Part shown: piece after piece, positions 43,512 to 55,809 of the stretch
Position numbering within the stretch: the stretch's first letter is position 1
How the letters are laid out: every line of letters starts with the position of its first letter
Assembly: GCF_021044685.1 (NCBI RefSeq)
Contig: NZ_CP088014.1
Coordinates: forward strand, 2,962,001 to 3,026,000
Origin: Bradyrhizobium daqingense
Lineage (GTDB): Bacteria > Pseudomonadota > Alphaproteobacteria > Rhizobiales > Xanthobacteraceae
Direction of reading: 5' to 3'
Length of the DNA stretch: 64,000 nucleotides
Notes under the pieces: model-generated
The model's database searches: none
What the model saw: only the letters and a program-made list of their open reading frames with translations
Told to the model about the DNA's origin: nothing
Translations under genes and position numbers: made by a program

Positions 43512-44558
43512 TTGACGAGCTCGCGTGCAATGGATGGTGCAGGAAGCCTCACCCGGTCGTTTCTGAGATCGCTGAGGCCCCAAGCTGACCTGAAGGCGGC
43601 CGCTATCGGAGCGGTCGTGCTTCTGCGCGAGTGGATGCAGGACAGGCACGCCGAGGCACGCGCCGCTGCCAACGACAAGATCAAGACCAGGGCCAAGGCG
43701 AAAGCCGTCATCGAGCGCGAGCCGCCGCCGCGCATGGTCGCGCTGGTCGAGCGCTATCTGCCGCACCGGGTCGGACTCAGCATGACCGTGCTGCTGCTGA
43801 TCGGAAGCTGCGGCTTCGGCATCGTCAAGGGCGGCCACCTCCAGGATTTCATCACCGCGGTCAGCGACGCCCGCAATGCGCTGGCCAATTCCGCCGGCTT
43901 CCGCATCACCTCCGTCGTGATCAATGGCCGCAAGCAGCTGACCCAGGACGAGATCCTCGCCATCGGCGGTGTCAGCGGCCGCTCCTCGCTGCTGTTCCTC
44001 GATGCCGAGGCGGTGCGCGACAAGCTCAAGGCCAATCCCTGGATCGCCGATGCGACCGTGCTGAAGCTCTATCCGGGCCAGCTCATGATCGAGCTCACCG
44101 AGCGCAAGGCGTTCGCGCTGTGGCAGGAGGCCGGCCGGCTCTCCGTCATTGCCGAGGACGGCGCCGTGCTCGAACCCTATGTCTCGCGCCGCTTCCTGTC
44201 GCTGCCGCTCGTGGTCGGCAAGGGTGCCGACACGCAGGCCCGCGATTTCCTCGCCCTGCTGGCGCGCTATCCGCAGGTCAATTCGGTCACCAAGGCCGCG
44301 ATCTATGTCGGCGAGCGGCGCTGGAATCTGCGGCTCAAGGACGGTCTCGACATCCGCCTGCCCGAGCAGGACGTCGGCAACGCGCTCGCGATGCTGTCCA
44401 AGCTCGACAAGGACGACAGGCTGTTCTCCCGCGACATCGTCGCCGTCGACATGCGCCTGCCCGATCGCCTCGTGGTCCAGCTGTCCGAGGACGCCGCCAA
44501 GGCGCGCGAGGAGCAGTTCAAGGACAAGAAGAAAAAGAAGGCCGGGGATTCCGCATGA
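43512..44558 (+). CDS. ftsQ: cell division protein FtsQ
   Basis: This 348-aa protein starts with a TTG that has GGGA 7 bases upstream; an ATG six codons later (43530) is also possible. A cytoplasmic N-terminus of about 80 residues leads to one membrane helix (near 87-107). A POTRA domain follows (about 124-200, with FRITSVVINGRKQLTQDEIL), then the FtsQ beta domain. The C-terminal tail is Lys/Glu-rich and ends in a basic run (FKDKKKKKAGDSA). FtsQ links FtsL-FtsB to the rest of the divisome. It overlaps ftsA by ATGA. Confidence 0.93.
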   Translation: MTSSRAMDGAGSLTRSFLRSLRPQADLKAAAIGAVVLLREWMQDRHAEARAAANDKIKTRAKAKAVIEREPPPRMVALVERYLPHRVGLSMTVLLLIGSCGFGIVKGGHLQDFITAVSDARNALANSAGFRITSVVINGRKQLTQDEILAIGGVSGRSSLLFLDAEAVRDKLKANPWIADATVLKLYPGQLMIELTERKAFALWQEAGRLSVIAEDGAVLEPYVSRRFLSLPLVVGKGADTQARDFLALLARYPQVNSVTKAAIYVGERRWNLRLKDGLDIRLPEQDVGNALAMLSKLDKDDRLFSRDIVAVDMRLPDRLVVQLSEDAAKAREEQFKDKKKKKAGDSA

Positions 44559-45877
44559 CCGGTCTCGATCGCACCCAGACGCCGAAGACGCGCCCGATGC
44601 CGCACAAGCGCGGCGGCCTCGTCGCCTGCCTCGATATCGGTACCAGCAAGATCGCCTGCATGATCGCGCGGCTGAAGCCGTCGCCGCCGAGCGATGCGCT
44701 GCGCGGCCGCACCCATGCGGTGGAATTGATCGGCTACAGCCAGATTCAGTCGCGCGGCATGAAGGCCGGCGCGGTGATCGATCTCAGCGAATGCGAGCAG
44801 GCGGTACGCCAGGCCGTCGGGCTCGCGGAGAAGATGGCCAAGGTGCGGGTCGAGTCCGTGCTGCTGTCGGTCTCCGGCGGTCGCCTCGCAGGCCAGCTGG
44901 TCGAAGCCGCTGCCGACATCCGCGGCGGCGCCGTGACTCCGGCCGACGTCAGCCGCGTCACCTCCACGGGCATGCGTCACGCCACTGGCGACGGCCGCAC
45001 CGTGCTGCACGCCCTGCCGGTCGGCTACACGCTCGATGGCGTCAAGGGCATCCGCGATCCGCGCGGCATGGTCGCACATCAGTTCGGCGTCGACATGAAC
45101 GTCGTCACCTGCGACGCCACCGTGGCGCGGAACCTGATGCTGGCGGTCGAGCGCTGCCACATCAATGTCGAAGCCATGGCAGCGAGCTCCTATGTGGCGG
45201 GCCTCTCGGTGCTGACCGACGACGAGGCCGATCTCGGCGCCGCGGTCGTCGAGATGGGCGCCGGCACCACCACGATTGCCGTTTATTCAGGCGGCCGTTT
45301 CGTGCATGCGGCGGGTTTTGCGGTCGGCGGGCAACACATCACGATGGATCTTGCGCGCGGACTCTCCGCGACCATTGCCGATGCCGAGCGAATCAAGACG
45401 TTATACGGGACCGTCATCACCGGCGGATCGGACTCGCGTGAGCTGATGTCTGTGCCGACAGCCGGTGACGAGCAGGATCTGCCGCAGATCGTCTCCCGCG
45501 CCACCATCGCCAACATCGTCAAGCACCGTGCCGAGGAAGTCTTCGAAATGGTTCGGGACAAGCTGAAGGATTCGCCCTTCGCCGCAGAGCCCAACGGCCG
45601 CGTCGTGCTCTCGGGCGGCGCCTCGCAGCTGACCGGCCTGGTCGAGCTCGGCACCCAGATTCTCGGCCGGCCCGTGCGGGTCGGACGCCCGCTCGGCTTC
45701 GGCCGGCTGCCCAACGAGGCGAAGAACGCCGCGTTCGCAGCGCCGGCCGGACTTCTCGTCTACCCGCAATATGTTCACCTCGAACATGTCGAACCGCGGC
45801 ATACGCGGCAGCAGGTCAAGACAGGGACCGGCGGTTATTTCGGAAAGGTCGGACGATGGCTACGCGAGGGCTTCTGA
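44555..45877 (+). CDS. ftsA: cell division protein FtsA
   Basis: This 440-aa actin-like ATPase opens GLVACLDIGTSKIACMIARL (phosphate 1). AAVVEMGAGTTTIAVYSGGR near 226 is phosphate 2 and RVVLSGGASQLTGLVELGTQ near 349 the adenosine motif. A C-terminal amphipathic segment, GYFGKVGRWLREGF, is the membrane-targeting sequence. FtsA anchors FtsZ filaments to the inner membrane and helps activate septal synthesis. It starts inside the ftsQ stop codon. Confidence 0.96.
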   Translation: MTGLDRTQTPKTRPMPHKRGGLVACLDIGTSKIACMIARLKPSPPSDALRGRTHAVELIGYSQIQSRGMKAGAVIDLSECEQAVRQAVGLAEKMAKVRVESVLLSVSGGRLAGQLVEAAADIRGGAVTPADVSRVTSTGMRHATGDGRTVLHALPVGYTLDGVKGIRDPRGMVAHQFGVDMNVVTCDATVARNLMLAVERCHINVEAMAASSYVAGLSVLTDDEADLGAAVVEMGAGTTTIAVYSGGRFVHAAGFAVGGQHITMDLARGLSATIADAERIKTLYGTVITGGSDSRELMSVPTAGDEQDLPQIVSRATIANIVKHRAEEVFEMVRDKLKDSPFAAEPNGRVVLSGGASQLTGLVELGTQILGRPVRVGRPLGFGRLPNEAKNAAFAAPAGLLVYPQYVHLEHVEPRHTRQQVKTGTGGYFGKVGRWLREGF

Positions 45878-45966
45878 TGTCTGCTTTCCGCAATTATCGA
45901 TTTTCACCAACTCCCGCGGCCACCGGCCGGGGCGAACCCACGCGCGCGTGACGAGAGGCAGCAACC

Positions 45967-47760
45967 ATGACCATCAGCATCAACGTTCCTGATATTCACG
46001 AACTGAAGCCCCGGATCACCGTGTTCGGCGTCGGCGGTGCCGGCGGCAACGCCGTCAACAACATGATCACGGCGGGCCTCCAGGGCGTCGATTTCGTGGT
46101 CGCCAACACCGACGCGCAGGCGCTGACGATGTCGAAGGCGCAGCGCATCGTGCAGATGGGCACGGCGGTCACGCAGGGCCTCGGCGCCGGTTCGCAGCCG
46201 AACGTCGGCGCCGCCGCGGCGGAAGAGGTGATCGACGAGCTGCGCGACCATCTCTCTGGCGCCAACATGGTGTTCGTCACCGCCGGCATGGGCGGCGGCA
46301 CCGGCACCGGCGCTGCGCCCGTCATCGCCAAGACCGCGCGCGACATGGGCATCCTCACCGTCGGCGTCGTCACCAAGCCGTTCCACTTTGAAGGCGGCCG
46401 CCGCATGCGCACCGCCGAGGCCGGCATCAACGAGCTGCACAAGGTCGTGGATACGCTTCTGATCATCCCGAACCAGAACCTGTTCCGGGTCGCCAACGAG
46501 AAGACCACCTTCGCCGACGCCTTCGCCATGGCCGACCAGGTGCTGTACTCGGGCGTTGCCTGCATCACCGACCTGATGGTCAAGGAAGGCCTGATCAACC
46601 TCGACTTCGCCGACGTCCGCGCCGTCATGCTTGAGATGGGCAAGGCGATGATGGGCACCGGCGAGGCCTCCGGCGACAAGCGCGCGCTGACCGCCGCCGA
46701 AGCTGCGATCGCCAATCCGCTGATCGACGACAGCTCGATGAAGGGTGCCAAGGGGCTCCTCATCTCGATCACCGGCGGCAAGGATCTCACCCTGTTCGAG
46801 GTCGACGAGGCCGCGACCCGCATCCGCGAGGAAGTCGACCAGGACGCCAACATCATCGTCGGTGCGACCTTCGACGAAGCGCTCGACGGCCTGATCCGCG
46901 TCTCGGTCGTTGCCACCGGTATCGAGCAGGCCGCGATCGCCCGCAACAGCCAGGCGACCTCCGCGCCCGTCGCCAACCCGGCGCCCCAGGCGCAGCAGGC
47001 TGCGCCGCCGGCCGTTGCTGCCGAGAGCCGTCTCGCCGATCTGACCGCCCGGCTCCGTGCCGACAATCAGCGCCTCGCTGATCGTGCCCAGAAGCTGGAA
47101 GCGCAGGCTCCGGGGGCCGCGCCTGCTCCGGCCGCTGCGGCGCCGCGTCCCAACGTCGAGCGGGCCGCGCTTGCCGCCATCGCCGCCGCCGTTGCGGACG
47201 TCCCGCAGCCGCCCGCGCCGACGCAGACCTATGGCGACGTCACGGTGCGTCCGATCGCGCAGAAGCCGACCCTGTTTCCGGAGCCCGACATGGCCCCTGT
47301 CGCAATGCAGGAGCCGATGACGCCCGAAAACTTCATCCCGCCGCAGGCCGAGCGTCCGCCGGTCCGCACGCCCCGGATGCCGCGCATCGACGAACTGCCG
47401 ATGCCGGCACAGGCCGAGATTCGTCAGGCCCGCGGCGAGGTCGAGGAGGAGGCTCCGCAGAAGAGCCGCCTGTCGCTGCTCCAGCGCCTCGCCAATGTCG
47501 GTCTTGGCCGGCGTGACGAGGAAAGCGAGCCGCCCGTGGCCGCCCGCACTGCCGGCCCGGCAATGGCGCCGCTGCCCGAGCGCCGCCCCCAGAAGACCGT
47601 GGCGCAGCAGATCGCAGCTAACGAGCCGGTATCGGAGTATGCCCGTCGTCCCGCGCCGCAGGGCCTGGACATGCATGGCCGCCCCGCGCCTGTTGCACCG
47701 GCGCCACAGGGGGACGACCATCTTGATATCCCCGCCTTCCTGCGACGGCAGGCGACCTGA
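45967..47760 (+). CDS. ftsZ: cell division GTPase FtsZ with very long C-terminal linker
   Basis: This 597-aa protein has the tubulin-like core (about 1-320) with [11 protein letters not shown] near 23 and the tubulin signature [10 protein letters not shown] at 109-118. The core is followed by about 260 residues of Ala/Pro/Gln/Arg-rich linker, far longer than the E. coli linker (383 aa in total). The C-terminal peptide is [15 protein letters not shown], which binds FtsA and other partners. Long linkers are known in alphaproteobacteria and affect filament spacing and wall synthesis. A strong terminator follows. Confidence 0.97.
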   Translation: MTISINVPDIHELKPRITVFGVGGAGGNAVNNMITAGLQGVDFVVANTDAQALTMSKAQRIVQMGTAVTQGLGAGSQPNVGAAAAEEVIDELRDHLSGANMVFVTAGMGGGTGTGAAPVIAKTARDMGILTVGVVTKPFHFEGGRRMRTAEAGINELHKVVDTLLIIPNQNLFRVANEKTTFADAFAMADQVLYSGVACITDLMVKEGLINLDFADVRAVMLEMGKAMMGTGEASGDKRALTAAEAAIANPLIDDSSMKGAKGLLISITGGKDLTLFEVDEAATRIREEVDQDANIIVGATFDEALDGLIRVSVVATGIEQAAIARNSQATSAPVANPAPQAQQAAPPAVAAESRLADLTARLRADNQRLADRAQKLEAQAPGAAPAPAAAAPRPNVERAALAAIAAAVADVPQPPAPTQTYGDVTVRPIAQKPTLFPEPDMAPVAMQEPMTPENFIPPQAERPPVRTPRMPRIDELPMPAQAEIRQARGEVEEEAPQKSRLSLLQRLANVGLGRRDEESEPPVAARTAGPAMAPLPERRPQKTVAQQIAANEPVSEYARRPAPQGLDMHGRPAPVAPAPQGDDHLDIPAFLRRQAT

Positions 47761-47786
47761 GGATTGTTACAATAAGGCTGACGAAA

Positions 47787-47818
47787 AAAGGTCCCGGCAA
47801 CAGCTTGCCGGGACCTTT
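47787..47818. terminator. Rho-independent terminator after ftsZ
   Basis: AAAGGTCCCGGCAA and TTGCCGGGACCTTT form a perfect 14-bp stem around CAGC, followed by CCTTTTG. It lies 27 bases past the ftsZ stop and closes the dcw transcription unit. Confidence 0.9.
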
Positions 47819-47822
47819 CCTT

Positions 47823-48122
47823 TTGCCCCGTGCATGTCCGGATTGCACAGCCAAGCAACTGATTTTAAATCATTAATTACACATTCGGTGGTTCAGTAAA
47901 ACTACCGGTACCCCCTCCGAACTGCCGCGTAATTTGGTTAAGCCTTGGCGCGAATACGGCGGGTTTGGGGTAACAATCGGTAAAAAAGCGTGAGTTGGCG
48001 CTGTTTGAGGCAGTGACTATGGTTTGGCGTGACTTGGGGATACGGATTCGCGGGGACGTCGGCACTGGCCGGCGAGGCGGGTCTGGTATAAGTCGCGATG
48101 ATCGTAGTGGGGCGGGTTCCTG
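47823..48122. promoter_or_regulatory. 300-base gene-free region ahead of lpxC
   Basis: The stretch is fairly A/T-rich near its start (GATTTTAAATCATTAATTAC). It must contain the lpxC promoter. I could not identify a clear promoter or any open frame with a good ribosome-binding site. Confidence 0.4.
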
Positions 48123-49085
48123 ATGAAATTTAGCCGGCAAACAACGCTTCGTGCGCAAGCCTCGGTGGCAGGCGTAGGCGTTCATTCCGGTCTTCCCGTC
48201 ACTCTCACGCTCGGGCCTGCGCCTGTCGACGCGGGTTTTGTTTTTGTCCGCACCGGGCTCGAGGGAAGCGACCGCGAAGTTCAGGCCACCGCCGAGCAGG
48301 TGATCGCGACAGACTTCGCCACTGTTCTCGGCGATCGCAACGGTCCGCTAGTCTCCACCGCAGAGCATGTGCTTGCTGCACTGCGGGGCATGGGCGTCGA
48401 CAACGCCACGATCGAGATCGACGGGCCTGAAGTGCCGATCATGGACGGCAGCGCCGCTGCCTTCATTGCGGCGATCGACCAGGCCGGCATCGTCACCCAA
48501 TCGGCTCAGCGCCGCTTCATTCAGGTTTTGAAGCCGATCTCGGTCAAGATCGGTGACTCCTTCGGCGAGATCAGGCCCTATGCCAATGGGTTCCGCGCCG
48601 AAGTCGAGATCGACTTCACCAATCCCGTCATCGGCCAGCAGAGCTACGCTTTCGACCTCAGCCCGGAACGTTTCCGCCGCGAAGTCGGTCGGGCCCGGAC
48701 TTTCGGCCTGATGGGCGATGTCGCGCGGCTCTGGAGCGCGGGCTATGCCCTCGGCGCCTCCTTCGACAACACCATCGTGTTCGACGACGAGCGGCTGCTC
48801 AATACCGAAGGCCTGCGCTACGCCGACGAATGCGCCCGCCACAAGGTGCTGGACGTGATCGGCGATCTCGCGCTGGCCGGCCTGCCGCTGCTTGGCGCGT
48901 TCCGCTCGGTACGTGGCGGCCACAAGCTCAACCACGCTGTCCTGACCGCGCTGCTGGCCGATCGTGCCGCCTGGCGCGTGGTCGAGGGCGAAGTGGCCCG
49001 CCGCACCACCCGTCCGGTCGGCGAAGTCGGTGGCAGCATCATCGGCGGCCGGATCGCCGCGGCCTACGGGCCGGACGTGTCCTGA
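48123..49085 (+). CDS. lpxC: UDP-3-O-acyl-GlcNAc deacetylase LpxC
   Basis: This 320-aa zinc enzyme has the ligand H82 in STAEHVLAAL, then H240 and D244 in ARHKVLDVIGDLAL. H267 in GGHKLNH is the likely general acid. MDGSAAAFI and the opening RQTTLRAQASVAGVGVHSG are typical. It performs the first committed step of lipid A synthesis in the cytoplasm. Its place just after ftsZ is common in proteobacteria. Confidence 0.97.
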   Translation: MKFSRQTTLRAQASVAGVGVHSGLPVTLTLGPAPVDAGFVFVRTGLEGSDREVQATAEQVIATDFATVLGDRNGPLVSTAEHVLAALRGMGVDNATIEIDGPEVPIMDGSAAAFIAAIDQAGIVTQSAQRRFIQVLKPISVKIGDSFGEIRPYANGFRAEVEIDFTNPVIGQQSYAFDLSPERFRREVGRARTFGLMGDVARLWSAGYALGASFDNTIVFDDERLLNTEGLRYADECARHKVLDVIGDLALAGLPLLGAFRSVRGGHKLNHAVLTALLADRAAWRVVEGEVARRTTRPVGEVGGSIIGGRIAAAYGPDVS

Positions 49086-49329
49086 CAGAGCCGTTGTCGC
49101 AGGCGCGGTTGCGCCCGACCCCCGGGAAACTCCTGGTAACCATGATCGGCTAGGATTGCGGCGCGTTCGCCTTAATCCGGGCGAAATGCCTGCCTATCCG
49201 GTTCATTAACGATCCTTTTTCGGATCAATCGGCGTGGTTGGCATGGCAGGCACCACGGTTACATTTCGCGGCCGTGACGGGGGTCATGGGCTGGCGGGCA
49301 CCGCATCACAGGGCGTCAAGGCAAAACTC

Positions 49330-50214
49330 ATGTCGGCACAGCGTATGACGCGCGGATATCTCTCGGTCGGAGCCGCTCGACTGGCTCAGGCTGCCACTCT
49401 TTTCATGCTGGCGCTGCCGCTGGCCGGTTGCGGCACCGGCTCGCTCTGGGACAAGTTCACCGCCAAGGACGACACCTTCGTCGAGGAGCCCGCCGACAAG
49501 ATCTACAATGAGGGCCTGTACCTCATGAACGAGAAGAAGGACATGAAGGCGGCGAACAAGAAGTTCGAAGAGGTCGACCGCCAGCATCCTTATTCCGACT
49601 GGGCCCGCAAATCGCTGCTGATGTCGGCCTACGCGTCCTACCAGGGCGGCGACTATGACGGCTGCATCGGCGCCGCCACCCGCTACGTCACGTTGCATCC
49701 CGGCAGCCCGGACGCGGCCTATGCGCAATATCTGATCGCAGCTTCCCATTACGACCAGATCCCGGACGTCAGCCGCGACCAGGCCCGCACCGAGAAGGCG
49801 ATCGCCGCGCTGGAAGAGGTGGTGCGCAAATATCCGAACTCGGAATACGCCACGTCGGCGAAAGCCAAGATCGAGGGTGCCCGCGACCAGCTCGCCGGCA
49901 AGGAAATGAATACCGGCCGCTACTACGCGCAGAAGCGCGACTACACGGCCGCGATCAACCGCTACAAGACCGTCGTCACCCAGTACCAGACCACCCGCCA
50001 TGTCGAAGAGGCGCTGTTCCGTCTGACCGAGGCCTATATGGCGATCGGCATCGTCGGCGAGGCGCAGACCGCGGCGGCCGTGCTTGGGCACAATTTTCCT
50101 GACAGCCGCTGGTACAAGGACGCCTATAATCTTGTAAAATCCGGCGGTCTCGAGCCGAGCGAGAATCAGGGGTCCTGGATCAGCCGGACCTTCAAGAAGA
50201 TGGGTCTCGGCTAG
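49330..50214 (+). CDS. bamD: outer membrane assembly lipoprotein BamD (ComL)
   Basis: This 294-aa lipoprotein starts at MSAQRMTRG; the frame is open upstream but the signal peptide fits this start or the Met five codons later. The lipobox is LPLAGCG. A helical TPR region (about 55-270) contains EVDRQHPYSDWARKSLLMSA and DEAYAQYL-like repeats; VRKYPNSEYATSAKAKIEGA is typical. BamD is an essential part of the BAM complex that inserts outer-membrane proteins. Its pairing with recN downstream is common in alphaproteobacteria. Confidence 0.93.
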   Translation: MSAQRMTRGYLSVGAARLAQAATLFMLALPLAGCGTGSLWDKFTAKDDTFVEEPADKIYNEGLYLMNEKKDMKAANKKFEEVDRQHPYSDWARKSLLMSAYASYQGGDYDGCIGAATRYVTLHPGSPDAAYAQYLIAASHYDQIPDVSRDQARTEKAIAALEEVVRKYPNSEYATSAKAKIEGARDQLAGKEMNTGRYYAQKRDYTAAINRYKTVVTQYQTTRHVEEALFRLTEAYMAIGIVGEAQTAAAVLGHNFPDSRWYKDAYNLVKSGGLEPSENQGSWISRTFKKMGLG

Positions 50215-50227
50215 GAAATTTGGTTCC

Positions 50228-51901
50228 ATGCTGGCGCGTCTGTCGATCCGTGACATCGTCCTGATCGAACGGCTCGATATCGAATTCGCCACCGGCCTTG
50301 CGGTTTTGACCGGCGAGACCGGTGCGGGCAAATCCATCCTGCTCGATGCCTTTGCGCTGGCGCTCGGCGGCCGCGGCGACGCCGGCCTCGTGCGCCACGG
50401 CGTGGAGCAGGGGCAGGTCACCGCCGTGTTCGATGTCCCCAAGAATCACCCCGCGGCCAGGATCCTGGCCGAGAACGGTCTGGACGACACCGGAGAGATG
50501 ATTCTCCGCCGCGTGCAGCTGTCCGACGGCCGCACCCGCGCCTTCATCAACGACCAGTCGATCAGCGTGCAGACGCTGAAGGCGGTCGGTGCCGCCCTGG
50601 TCGAGATCCACGGCCAGCACGACGAGCGCGCGCTGGTCGATGCAGCCACCCATCGCCGCCTGCTCGACGCCTTTGCCGGCCTGGAGAAGGACGTCGCCGC
50701 CGTGGAAGCGCTCTGGGACGCGCGCCGCACCGCCAACACCGCGCTGGAGGAGCATCGCGCCGCCATGGAGCGCGCCGCGCGCGAGGCCGATTACCTGCGC
50801 CATGCCTCCGACGAGCTGAAGCAGCTCGCGCCCAAGGACGGCGAGGAGACCACGCTCGCCCATCGCCGCACCACCATGATGCAGGGCGAGAAGATCGCGT
50901 CCGATCTGCGCGAGGCGCAGGAAGCGGTCGGCGGCAATCATTCGCCGGTCGCGGCATTGTCGGCTGCGGTGCGCCGGCTGGAGCGCCGCGGCGTCAATTC
51001 GCCAGCGCTGGTCGAGCCCGCGGTGAAGGCGATCGACGCCGCCATCAACGCGCTGGAGGAGGCCGACCAGCATCTCCAGGCCGCGCTCGCCGCAACCGAT
51101 TTCGATCCCGCCGAGCTCGAACGCATCGAGGAGCGGCTGTTCGCATTGCGCGCCGCCTCGCGCAAATATTCGACGCCGGTCGACGGGCTCGCGGCGCTCG
51201 CCGCCAAATATGCCGCCGACGTCGTGCTGATCGATGCCGGCGCCTCGCGGTTGAAGAAGCTGGAGCAGGCCGCGATCGAGGCCGATAGCCGTTATGCGGC
51301 GGCCGCCAAGAAGCTGTCGCTGGCGCGGCAGAAGTCGGCCGAGAAGCTCAACAAGGCGGTCAATGCCGAGCTCGCCCCGCTCAAGCTCGAACGCGCAAAG
51401 TTCATGACCCAGGTCGAGACCGACGAGGCCGCACCGGGGCCGCAAGGTTTCGACCGCGTCGAGTTCTGGGTGCAGACCAATCCCGGCACCAAGCCGGGGC
51501 CCCTGATGAAGGTCGCCTCCGGCGGCGAGCTCTCGCGATTCCTGCTCGCGCTCAAAGTCGTGCTGTCCGACCGCGGCTCGGCGCCGACGCTTGTCTTCGA
51601 CGAGATCGACATCGGCGTCGGCGGTGCGGTTGCCGACGCCATCGGCGGGCGCCTGGCGCGGCTTGCCGGCAAGGTCCAGGTGATGGCCGTGACCCACGCC
51701 CCGCAGGTCGCCGCCCGCGCCGACCAGCACCTCCTGATCTCCAAGGACGCCCTCGACAAGGGCAAGCGCGTCGCCACCCGCGTCAACGCACTCGCTGCCG
51801 ACCACCGCCGCGAGGAGATCGCGCGGATGCTGGCGGGCGCCGAGATCACCGCCGAGGCGAGGGCGGCGGCGGAGAGGCTGCTCAAGGCGGCAACGGCTTA
51901 G
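50228..51901 (+). CDS. recN: DNA repair protein RecN
   Basis: This 557-aa SMC-like ATPase has Walker A LTGETGAGKSILLDAF at 28-43, two coiled-coil arms (about 155-220 and 285-360), the signature VASGGELSRFLLALKVV near 430, and Walker B TLVFDEIDIGVGG near 454. It helps process and hold DNA ends during double-strand break repair. It starts 13 bases after the bamD stop and is probably in the same operon. LexA control is common for recN but no clear SOS box was identified here. Confidence 0.96.
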   Translation: MLARLSIRDIVLIERLDIEFATGLAVLTGETGAGKSILLDAFALALGGRGDAGLVRHGVEQGQVTAVFDVPKNHPAARILAENGLDDTGEMILRRVQLSDGRTRAFINDQSISVQTLKAVGAALVEIHGQHDERALVDAATHRRLLDAFAGLEKDVAAVEALWDARRTANTALEEHRAAMERAAREADYLRHASDELKQLAPKDGEETTLAHRRTTMMQGEKIASDLREAQEAVGGNHSPVAALSAAVRRLERRGVNSPALVEPAVKAIDAAINALEEADQHLQAALAATDFDPAELERIEERLFALRAASRKYSTPVDGLAALAAKYAADVVLIDAGASRLKKLEQAAIEADSRYAAAAKKLSLARQKSAEKLNKAVNAELAPLKLERAKFMTQVETDEAAPGPQGFDRVEFWVQTNPGTKPGPLMKVASGGELSRFLLALKVVLSDRGSAPTLVFDEIDIGVGGAVADAIGGRLARLAGKVQVMAVTHAPQVAARADQHLLISKDALDKGKRVATRVNALAADHRREEIARMLAGAEITAEARAAAERLLKAATA

Positions 51902-51902
51902 G

Positions 51903-54227
<2,325 letters not shown>

Positions 54228-54258
54228 GGGAGGGCGCCGTGGTGCAATTCACTCCACT

Positions 54259-54285
54259 GTCATCGCCCGGGCGATCCAGTACGCT
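54259..54285. repeat. left fragment of an R5 repeat split by the IS element
   Basis: GTCATCGCCCGGGCGATCCA leading to GTACGCT is the left arm. Together with 55810-55880, and with one TACGCT copy removed, it rebuilds a full R5 palindrome like those at 39621 and 57357. Confidence 0.8.
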
Positions 54286-54301
54286 GTCGTCCGTTAAGAA
54301 G
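54286..54301 (+). repeat. terminal inverted repeat, left end of the IS element
   Basis: GTCGTCCGTTAAGAAG; pairs with 55794-55809 with one mismatch. It overlaps the last codons of the transposase (stop at 54294). Confidence 0.85.
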
Positions 54302-55640
54302 CCGGATTGATCGAGGCTGGCCGGGCGAGCGTGCGCCATAGCTGGGCCAGGAACAGGCACAAGAGATATCTCAGCCAGGCGAGGATGCGGCGGAAGTTGT
54401 GTCCGACGGCTGAGAGGACGACGTTGGCGGCATCGCCGGCGCGGCCTTTGAGGTAGCAGCGCCCGAGGTGGCCTTCCGCCTTCAGGTGTCCGATGATGGG
54501 CTCGATGGCGGAGCGGCGGCGCAGCTCGCGCTTGATGACACCGAAAACGCCGCGCTTCTGGCCGGAGATGAAGACGCGACGGGGATTTTGTGCGTCGTGG
54601 CCGCGGTATCCCTTGTCGACATAGGCCCGCTCGATCGGACAGCCGGTGAGTGTCTCGGTGCGGTCAATGACGTCCCGCAAGGTGTGACCGTCGTAGGGGT
54701 TGTCGGGCAGTGCGCTGGCGTGCAGCACGAACAGGCCACCGGGAGCCCGGCGGTTGTTGGTGACGATGGAGGCCTTCACGCCGAACTCGTAAGGCGCGCT
54801 GGCCTTGCCCTTGCCGATGCACTCCACTTCCGGGGCATGGAAGGAATAGAGCTTCCAGCCGCGCTGGCGCTGCTGCTGCGAGCGGATCTGCGTGGCCCGG
54901 CCGAGCGGGAGGGCGAACGCCTGCTCCAGTGCTGGCTGGCCTTCGATCTTGCGGCGGATGTCGCGGATGATCCGGCCCAGCCGGCTACGCAGGATACGCA
55001 ACTGCCGCTGATGCCGCCTGAACTGTTTGGCATGGGCGTAGCGGCCGGCCATCATCGCGGCGGCCTTGGCGATGCGAGCATAGGATTGCCGCAGCCTGAC
55101 GCCGTGCCTGATCGCCAGGCGGTTGAGCCCCTTGATGGCCGCATGCAGCAGCTTGGCATCGGTCGGAAAGGTGATGGCCTTCGGCTGCACCGTGGTGTCG
55201 ACCGTAACCCGCTTGAGGTCCTGGCTGCGTAATGCACCGGCCTCGTGCGCTACCCGCAAGCTCTCGGCCAGCAGCAACTCCAGCTTGTCGCCAAGCCGCT
55301 TGCGCCAATGGCTCAGGTCCGAGCGCTCGTGCGGGAACGTGTGCTGAAAGAACTCTTCCCCGGTGAAGAACTGGAAGTATGGGTCATGGACCCAGCGCTC
55401 GCACACCTCCTCATCGGACAGCCCGTAAATGTGCTTGAGCAACAGCAGACCGATCATGAAGCGCGTCTCGATCCCGGGCCTGCCGTTCTCGCTGTAGAGC
55501 GGCGCGATCTCGCCGTCGATCCAGTCCCAATCGACCTTGCCGGCGAGCAGAACCAGCTCGTGCTTCATATTGATGATCTGGTCGAGCCGAGCCCGGAACA
55601 GATCGTTCGATCCCGTCGTCTTGTGCTTCTTCGGCCGCAT
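54294..55640 (-). CDS. IS5-family transposase (DDE)
   Basis: This 448-aa protein starts MRPKKHKTTGSNDLFRARLD at 55640, preceded by GGAGGGAACG; the frame stays open upstream but that part is not needed. The DUF772-type N-terminal domain has SENGRPGIETRFMIGLLLLK and FPHERSDLSHWRKRL. DDE-domain pieces are VTVDTTVQPKAITFPTDAKL, then AYVDKGYRGHD and a C-terminal SAIEPIIGHLKAEGHLGRCY carrying the last acidic residue. No frameshift or stop is seen, so it may be active. It catalyses movement of the element. Confidence 0.93.
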   Translation of the reverse strand: MRPKKHKTTGSNDLFRARLDQIINMKHELVLLAGKVDWDWIDGEIAPLYSENGRPGIETRFMIGLLLLKHIYGLSDEEVCERWVHDPYFQFFTGEEFFQHTFPHERSDLSHWRKRLGDKLELLLAESLRVAHEAGALRSQDLKRVTVDTTVQPKAITFPTDAKLLHAAIKGLNRLAIRHGVRLRQSYARIAKAAAMMAGRYAHAKQFRRHQRQLRILRSRLGRIIRDIRRKIEGQPALEQAFALPLGRATQIRSQQQRQRGWKLYSFHAPEVECIGKGKASAPYEFGVKASIVTNNRRAPGGLFVLHASALPDNPYDGHTLRDVIDRTETLTGCPIERAYVDKGYRGHDAQNPRRVFISGQKRGVFGVIKRELRRRSAIEPIIGHLKAEGHLGRCYLKGRAGDAANVVLSAVGHNFRRILAWLRYLLCLFLAQLWRTLARPASINPAS

Positions 55641-55793
55641 CGTTCCCTCCGATGCAGACAAGGAATCATGCTTCCCGCTTCGAGGGAATCCACGAAAACC
55701 AAATCGCAAGGTTCTGACGCCCAAAGCATCAAAACCTTGCAATCTGGAAATGCCCCTTAGCCCAAATCGAGATTCCCGATCAGTGGCTTAGTC

Positions 55794-55809
55794 CTTCTTC
55801 ACGGACGAC
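55794..55809 (-). repeat. terminal inverted repeat, right end of the IS element
   Basis: On the plus strand CTTCTTCACGGACGAC, the complement of the left end apart from one base. Confidence 0.85.

Larger units (their letters stand above)
54286..55809 (-). mobile_element. IS5-family insertion sequence, 1,524 bp, complete
   Basis: The left end GTCGTCCGTTAAGAAG (54286-54301) and the right end, read inverted, GTCGTCCGTGAAGAAG (55794-55809) match at 15 of 16 bases. TACGCT at 54280-54285 and again at 55810-55815 is the likely 6-bp target duplication. One intact transposase gene fills most of the element on the minus strand. The element split an R5 repeat. The intact frame and sharp duplication suggest a fairly recent insertion. 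Family assignment is from the transposase; group within IS5 was not resolved. Confidence 0.88.
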
